From: an uncultured Actinomycetes bacterium
Lineage (GTDB): Bacteria; Actinomycetota; Actinomycetes; Mycobacteriales; Mycobacteriaceae
Length of the DNA: 24,334 nt
Assembly: GCA_903911165.1 (NCBI GenBank)
Contig: CAIWCQ010000387.1
Span: 1-24,334 of the forward strand
Reading direction: 5' to 3'
The notes beneath the pieces were generated by a model, which was not told the DNA's origin, made no database searches, and saw nothing but the letters and a program-made list of their open reading frames with translations. A program made the position numbers and the translations under genes. Within the stretch, counting starts at the first letter, position 1, and every line of letters starts with the position of its first letter. This document shows, piece by piece, positions 22,797 through 24,334 of the stretch.

Positions 22797-23132
22797 CTAC
22801 CGGTGGCCGTTTTCTAGGGGCCAGCCCACCGACGCCAATCGACCGGCGACCTGGTTGATCTCCTCGGGGTTGGGATCCTTGGAGATGACTTCGGCGATGG
22901 CCTCGCGGATCTGCGCCTCGGTCACCGGCTCATCGCCGTTGCTCTGCTTCAGCACCGTCTGGGCCGCCTTGATGACCTCGTCCTCGCTCAGCGACCGCAA
23001 CAGCAGCGCCAGCAGGGGGAAGTAGTCCTTCGGCGGGACGCCGGCCGGGTAGCCCTCGTGCAGCCAGTCAAGAACGCTCGAGCTGAAACCGGGGGTGCCG
23101 GGGGTGCCAGGGGTGCCATCGACAGTTGTCAT
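22797..23132 (-). CDS. DUF3349 protein (Rv0543c-type)
   Basis: 111 residues, helical and acidic. The hallmark parts are LDWLHEGYPAGVPPKDYFPLLALLLRSLSEDEV and the later EAQIREAIAEVISKDPNPEEINQVAGRLASVGWPL, both typical of the DUF3349 family of small actinobacterial proteins, whose role is unknown. The N-terminus has a (GTP)3 tripeptide repeat from a 9-bp tandem repeat. ATG 23132 follows the stop of the small membrane protein by 7 nt, so it is probably the third gene of the pitA operon. The longer frame to 23171 overlaps that gene and is not used. Confidence 0.87.
   Translation of the reverse strand: MTTVDGTPGTPGTPGFSSSVLDWLHEGYPAGVPPKDYFPLLALLLRSLSEDEVIKAAQTVLKQSNGDEPVTEAQIREAIAEVISKDPNPEEINQVAGRLASVGWPLENGHR
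23091..23117 (-). repeat. 9-bp coding tandem repeat, three copies (GTP)
   Basis: On the plus strand GGGGGTGCC at 23091-23099 and 23100-23108, then AGGGGTGCC at 23109-23117. It encodes Gly-Thr-Pro three times near the N-terminus of the DUF3349 protein. In-frame length change by slippage is possible. Confidence 0.85.
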
Positions 23133-23139
23133 CGCGAAC

Positions 23140-23427
23140 TCACTTCTTGGGGAACATCGGGAACAGGTCAATACCGAAGTGGTGAATGATCGTCGAGCGG
23201 GTCACCCAGGCGACACCCGCGAGGATGATGAAACCGACGAACGCGAACAGCAGGATGCCCAGGTACTTCAGCGCCGGATTCGGCTTGTGGATCAGGTGAT
23301 CGGCTTCTTCACCGCCGGCCCCGTGCGAGTAGGCCAGCATTCCGACCCCGAAGATCGCCGGCAGGCCCGCGCCGAGAACAAGTCCCACCAGCAGCACGGT
23401 GCCGATACTTTCCAGATACTTCACCAT
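23140..23427 (-). CDS. Small membrane protein of the pitA operon (Rv0544c-type)
   Basis: 95 residues with two predicted membrane segments: about 9-29 (GTVLLVGLVLGAGLPAIFGV) and about 54-74 (YLGILLFAFVGFIILAGVAW). The loop between them is polar with a GAGGEEADH stretch, and the tail ends FPMFPKK. No enzyme motif is visible. It may help or regulate the phosphate transporter next to it (inference from constant linkage, as with Rv0544c). ATG 23427 has AAAGGA 6 nt upstream. The start is 23 nt after the pitA stop, and the stop is 7 nt before the DUF3349 start. Confidence 0.85.
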   Translation of the reverse strand: MVKYLESIGTVLLVGLVLGAGLPAIFGVGMLAYSHGAGGEEADHLIHKPNPALKYLGILLFAFVGFIILAGVAWVTRSTIIHHFGIDLFPMFPKK

Positions 23428-23450
23428 CAGATGTCCTTTGGTTCGCCGGG

Positions 23451-24334
23451 TCAGACCGAGGTCGTCGTCTTGATCTTGGGGTTGGTCTTCGCGGCCTCGC
23501 GAACCTCTGCGGGCACCACCGAGTTGGTGGAGGAATCCCAGTCGGCGTTGACGTTGCTGCTGTCGACCTTCTGCTGCTGGGCCCGCCACCACATGAAGAC
23601 GGACAGCGCGACCAGGATGACGAAGATCACGCCGTCACCGGCCAACTGCGAACCGGAGATGTTCTTGACGGCATGCGACAGCCAGTAGGACAGTGCGCCC
23701 ACCAGACCGGCGGCAGGCAGGGTGATCAGCCAAGCAATCGCCATCCGGCCGGCCACCGCCCAGCGCACTTCGGCGCCCGGCTTGCCCACACCGCTGCCCA
23801 GGATCGAGCCGGTGGCGACGTGGGTGGTGGACAGCGCCATGCCGGCGGCACTGGAGCTGAGGATGATCGCGGCCGAGGACGCTTCGGCGGCCAAGCCCTG
23901 CGGTGACTCGATCTCCACCAAACCCTTGCCCAGGGTGCGGATCACGCGCCAGCCACCGAGGTAGGTTCCCAGACCGATCGCGATGGCGCAGCTGGCGATC
24001 ACCCAGAACGGCAGGCCGTCCTCTTTCACGTTGCCGCCCAGGTGGCCGGTGGTGATCAGGGCCAGGGCGATCACTCCCATGGTCTTCTGCGCGTCGTTGG
24101 TGCCGTGAGCGAGCGCGACCAGCGAAGCGGTGGCGATCTGGCCCCAGCGGAAGCCTGTCTCTCGGCGCTTGGCCAAAACTCTGCGGGTGATCCGGTAGAC
24201 CAGCCAGGTGCCGCAGGCGGCAACGACACCGGCGATCACCGGCGCGGCGATGGCCGGGATGATCACCTTCGCGGTCACCCCGCTCCAGTTGACCCCGCCG
24301 GTGCCCAGCGCGGCCAGGGCGGCCCCGATCAACC
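23451..24334 (-). CDS. pitA: PiT-family inorganic phosphate transporter (5' end outside window)
   Basis: The C-terminal ~294 residues are present and the frame continues past the right edge. Repeated PHO4-domain signatures are visible: VALAHGTNDAQKTMGVIALAL (the GTND motif) and SSAAGMALSTTHVATGSILGSGVGK. There are about six hydrophobic segments. A cytoplasmic tail of ~50 residues follows WWRAQQQKVDSS, ending KIKTTTSV. The transporter takes up phosphate with protons, as metal-phosphate complexes, at low affinity. It corresponds to Rv0545c. Together with the two genes downstream it forms a three-gene operon, here pointing toward the menB group rather than in the same direction as in M. tuberculosis. 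Confidence 0.94.
   Translation of the reverse strand, partial: LIGAALAALGTGGVNWSGVTAKVIIPAIAAPVIAGVVAACGTWLVYRITRRVLAKRRETGFRWGQIATASLVALAHGTNDAQKTMGVIALALITTGHLGGNVKEDGLPFWVIASCAIAIGLGTYLGGWRVIRTLGKGLVEIESPQGLAAEASSAAIILSSSAAGMALSTTHVATGSILGSGVGKPGAEVRWAVAGRMAIAWLITLPAAGLVGALSYWLSHAVKNISGSQLAGDGVIFVILVALSVFMWWRAQQQKVDSSNVNADWDSSTNSVVPAEVREAAKTNPKIKTTTSV

Noticed and set aside
1..24334. Rho-independent terminators, insertion sequences, prophage or origin elements
   Set aside because: No GC hairpin followed by a T-run, no transposase or integrase motifs, and no terminal inverted repeats with target duplications were seen on either strand.

Overview
The window is high-GC DNA from a mycobacterium. 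The strongest evidence is gene order. From about 2.37 kb to the right edge, the genes follow the Mycobacterium tuberculosis block from Rv0566c down to Rv0543c: YajQ protein, Rv0565c-type monooxygenase, gpsA, htpX, grcC1, menJ, menG, Rv0556, menD, bpoC, menC, fadD8, menB, SDR, glyoxalase-fold protein, then the pitA group. Differences from that order, and a large exported repeat protein at the left edge, point to a non-tuberculous, probably environmental (Mycolicibacterium-like) species. Family names come from motifs and from recalled gene order; no database was searched.

Layout. 1-2076 (-) is the 5' part of a large exported Ala-rich protein with ~141-residue repeats; it runs off the left edge. 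2166-2248 (-) is tRNA-Tyr. 2373-5507 (+) holds the YajQ-like protein, a Baeyer-Villiger-type monooxygenase and gpsA. 5504-7246 holds two divergent exported proteins that the M. tuberculosis order lacks here. 7247-9187 (-) holds grcC1 followed by htpX. 9209-10447 (+) is menJ. 10444-18180 (-) is a tightly packed set of seven genes, read right to left: MFS transporter, FadD13-like ligase, menC, bpoC, menD, DUF3592 membrane protein, menG. 18228-22791 (+) holds fadD8, a HAD hydrolase, menB, an SDR and a glyoxalase-fold protein. 22797-24334 (-) holds pitA (partial), a small membrane protein and a DUF3349 protein.

The central theme is menaquinone biosynthesis. MenD and MenC make o-succinylbenzoate, with BpoC a candidate for the intervening MenH step. 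MenB closes the naphthoate ring. GrcC1 makes the polyprenyl side chain, MenG methylates the ring, and MenJ reduces one isoprene unit. MenE and MenA are not in the window.

No wholly new system is evident. The most interesting signals are: (i) start codons placed 6-7 nt after a TANNNT -10 element for nine genes, implying widespread leaderless transcription; (ii) an overlapping two-way -10 element between grcC1 and menJ; (iii) a three-copy 14-bp repeat that gives stop codons in all six frames between menC and bpoC; (iv) the repeat protein at the left edge; (v) a structured intergenic region before menB; (vi) rearrangements relative to M. tuberculosis, including an inverted pitA group, a missing mgtA, and an MFS-FadD pair added at the head of the men operon.
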